A stretch of DNA of 33,604 nucleotides from the NCBI GenBank assembly GCA_003070825.1, contig QBLP01000003.1:1-33604 (forward strand), written 5' to 3'. Shown here piece by piece: positions 32,351 to 33,604 of this stretch; positions within the stretch are counted from its first letter, which is position 1, and each line of letters starts with the position of its first letter. The stretch is from Halanaerobium sp. (GTDB lineage: Bacteria > Bacillota > Halanaerobiia > Halanaerobiales > Halanaerobiaceae). The position numbers and the translations under genes were made by a program. A model generated the notes under the pieces. It was not told the origin of the DNA. It worked only from the letters and a program-made list of their open reading frames with translations, and made no database searches.

Positions 32351-33358
32351 TTACTGCTGAGCCTGAAATTCCTTAACCTGCTGCTGTACAGATTCTACTA
32401 AATCTGCACCAATTTCTTCTTTAAACTGATCATATACAGGCTGAACTGCTTCCTGGAATTCTGCTTTCTGCTCAGGAGTTAGAATAGTTACTTCCATAAC
32501 ATCTTTTAACTCTTCTAAGTATTCAGCATTCATAGCTCTATTAGTTCTTCTGTTGTGGTGCTTTGCTTCTATAGCTGCAACTTTAACTACCTGTTGTAAA
32601 TCTGTAGGCAGCTTGTCATAGAACTGCTTGGAAATCATTAAAACAAATGGAGAATATACGTGACCTGTGTCTGTTGTATAGTCCTGAACTTCATAGAAGT
32701 TCTGTAAGTAAATTGTACCCCATGGGTTTTCCTGACCGTCTACAACACCCTGCTGCATAGCTGAGAATAATTCACCAAATGCCATAGGTGTAGGGTTAGC
32801 TCCCATTTCTTCCCAGGCAGCTAAGTGCATAGGATTTTCCATAGTTCTAACTTTTAAACCCTCAACATCTTCAGGAGATTCAACAGGTCTTACACTATTT
32901 GTTAACTGACGGTATCCATTTTCCCAGTAAGCTAAGCCGACAATACCTTCATCTTCTAACTGCTTTAACAGATCCTGACCAACTGGTCCGTCAAGCACAT
33001 AATCTGCCGCTTCGTGAGTTGGGAATAAGAAAGGCAGGTCAAATACTTTAAAACCATTTACAAAAGGAGCAATTGGAGCAGTAGATGGACAGGTCATCTG
33101 CTGAGTACCCATCTGCAGTGCTTCCATCATTTCTCTATCGTCACCAAGCTGACTGGAGTGATAAAGATTAACTTTAATTTCGCCGTTACTTCTTTCTTCA
33201 ACTAACTTTTTAAAGTATTCCAGTGACTTATACTGGGCTGACTTGTCATTAAGACCGATACCAGCGTTAATTGTGTATTCCTGGGCAAATGAACTGGCAG
33301 TAAAGGTTAAGACTAATAAAAGAGCAAGTGATAAACTAAACATTAATTTTTTTCTCAA
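32351..33358 (-). CDS. dctP: TRAP transporter solute-binding protein (DctP)
   Basis: This 335-residue secreted protein binds the substrate for the DctQM transporter. It has a Sec signal peptide (about 1-25, TFTASSFAQ) and DctP-family features: the Arg segment LKVRTMENPMHLAAWEEMGA, which normally contacts the substrate carboxylate, and FGELFSAMQQGVVDGQENP. The likely ligand is a carboxylic acid; the downstream dehydratase points to an aldonic or other sugar acid. The start is TTG at 33358, eight bases after AGGGGG; using the ATG at residue 6 would lose the Lys/Arg signal start. It is the first gene of the dctPQM-dehydratase-dehydrogenase operon. Confidence 0.94.
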   Translation of the reverse strand: MRKKLMFSLSLALLLVLTFTASSFAQEYTINAGIGLNDKSAQYKSLEYFKKLVEERSNGEIKVNLYHSSQLGDDREMMEALQMGTQQMTCPSTAPIAPFVNGFKVFDLPFLFPTHEAADYVLDGPVGQDLLKQLEDEGIVGLAYWENGYRQLTNSVRPVESPEDVEGLKVRTMENPMHLAAWEEMGANPTPMAFGELFSAMQQGVVDGQENPWGTIYLQNFYEVQDYTTDTGHVYSPFVLMISKQFYDKLPTDLQQVVKVAAIEAKHHNRRTNRAMNAEYLEELKDVMEVTILTPEQKAEFQEAVQPVYDQFKEEIGADLVESVQQQVKEFQAQQ

Positions 33359-33504
33359 GATAATTTCCCCCTAAATAGTTTGTTGTTATTTTTTAATAAT
33401 TTTTAATTCTAATTGATTCCAAAATGCTAATTTTATTAATCTGTGATTTTCATTATTCAAAATTTAACTCCCTTATTTTCGCACCACCTCCATCATTTTA
33501 TTTT

Positions 33505-33526
33505 TATAAGGGCTTATAGGATTATA
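33505..33526 (-). promoter_or_regulatory. Candidate -10 and operator of the TRAP operon
   Basis: On the minus strand TATAAT (33521-33526) is followed directly by TATAAGCCCTTATA (33505-33518), a perfect 6-2-6 inverted repeat at the expected transcription start. No good -35 is visible. The placement suits a repressor site but the evidence is sequence symmetry only. Between this and dctP I see nothing firm. Confidence 0.35.
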
Positions 33527-33544
33527 AACTTGCTCCTTTTTTAC

Positions 33545-33604
33545 TTATTTATCTTGATATATCCACAACCCTGTTGCCGGATTATTGATATAAAAGATCT
33601 CTTC
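33545..33604 (-). CDS. C-terminal end of an upstream gene (partial, unidentified)
   Basis: A minus-strand frame enters from the window edge and ends in TAA at 33545-33547, encoding EEIFYINNPATGLWIYQDK. The residues look protein-like and the direction matches the dctP operon 190 bp downstream, so it may be another gene of that catabolic locus or its regulator. Nineteen residues do not identify a family. Confidence 0.45.
   Translation of the reverse strand, partial: EEIFYINNPATGLWIYQDK

Noticed and set aside
33386..33460. A 24-codon minus-strand frame starting TTG after GGGAG, upstream of dctP
   Set aside because: The ribosome site is plausible, but the frame is short, very AT-rich and resembles no protein I know; not supported as a gene.
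33478..33501. Seven-codon ATG frame (MMEVVRK) upstream of dctP as a leader peptide
   Set aside because: It has no control codons or attenuator structure around it, and its purine-rich GGAGGTGG is as likely chance.

Overview
The window looks like chromosomal DNA of a fermentative, halophilic, low-GC Firmicute, most likely Halanaerobium or a close relative (order Halanaerobiales). The clues are AT-rich intergenic DNA, strong AAGGAGG-type ribosome binding sites, several TTG and GTG starts, acidic proteins, CheV, a YvyF-type flagellar protein and a class II (Firmicutes-type) GalT. The genus is an inference; there is no rRNA or tRNA in the window to settle it.

Layout. 1-1500 is scarred by mobile DNA: what looks like an IS end truncates a Cache-HAMP chemoreceptor, and next to it lie a gene remnant and a 97-bp nested palindrome. 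1.5-3.9 kb holds cheV, a HEPN/MNT toxin-antitoxin pair and a small coiled-coil protein built on a 21-bp tandem repeat. 3.9-10.1 kb is gltB-gltD (glutamate synthase), with a near-consensus promoter and two spaced dyads in the gltB leader. 10.3-12.9 kb holds an orphan FliD-like protein and a collapsed Cache-GGDEF-EAL pseudogene. 12.9-17.0 kb holds an AAA-ATPase/PD-(D/E)XK protein and a lipoprotein cysteine peptidase followed by a chagasin-like inhibitor. 17.0-24.0 kb is carbohydrate metabolism: galT-gntR, a Gfo/Idh/MocA oxidoreductase and a CUT1 sugar ABC transporter without its ATPase. 24.1-26.6 kb is a chemotaxis/flagellar island (yvyF-like, cheB, cheR). 26.7-27.4 kb is a VapBC-type pair. 27.5-33.4 kb reads as one catabolic operon: TRAP transporter dctP-dctQ-dctM, an IlvD/Edd-family sugar-acid dehydratase and a GldA-like dehydrogenase.

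How the genes fit together. Three themes recur: nitrogen assimilation (GltBD), sugar and sugar-acid uptake with first catabolic steps (ABC and TRAP loci, each with a hairpin just after the binding-protein gene), and motility signalling (CheV, CheB, CheR, YvyF, FliD-like, broken receptor). Small toxin-antitoxin modules and decayed signalling genes sit between them.

Most unusual item. In the cysteine peptidase at 15228-16955 the conserved Asn segment (NSWGEGWG, residue 123) lies before the catalytic Cys (402) and His (554), and the chain stops 21 residues after the His. This is the reverse of the normal Cys-His-Asn order of papain-like enzymes and looks like a natural circular permutation, with a chagasin-like inhibitor 19 bp downstream.
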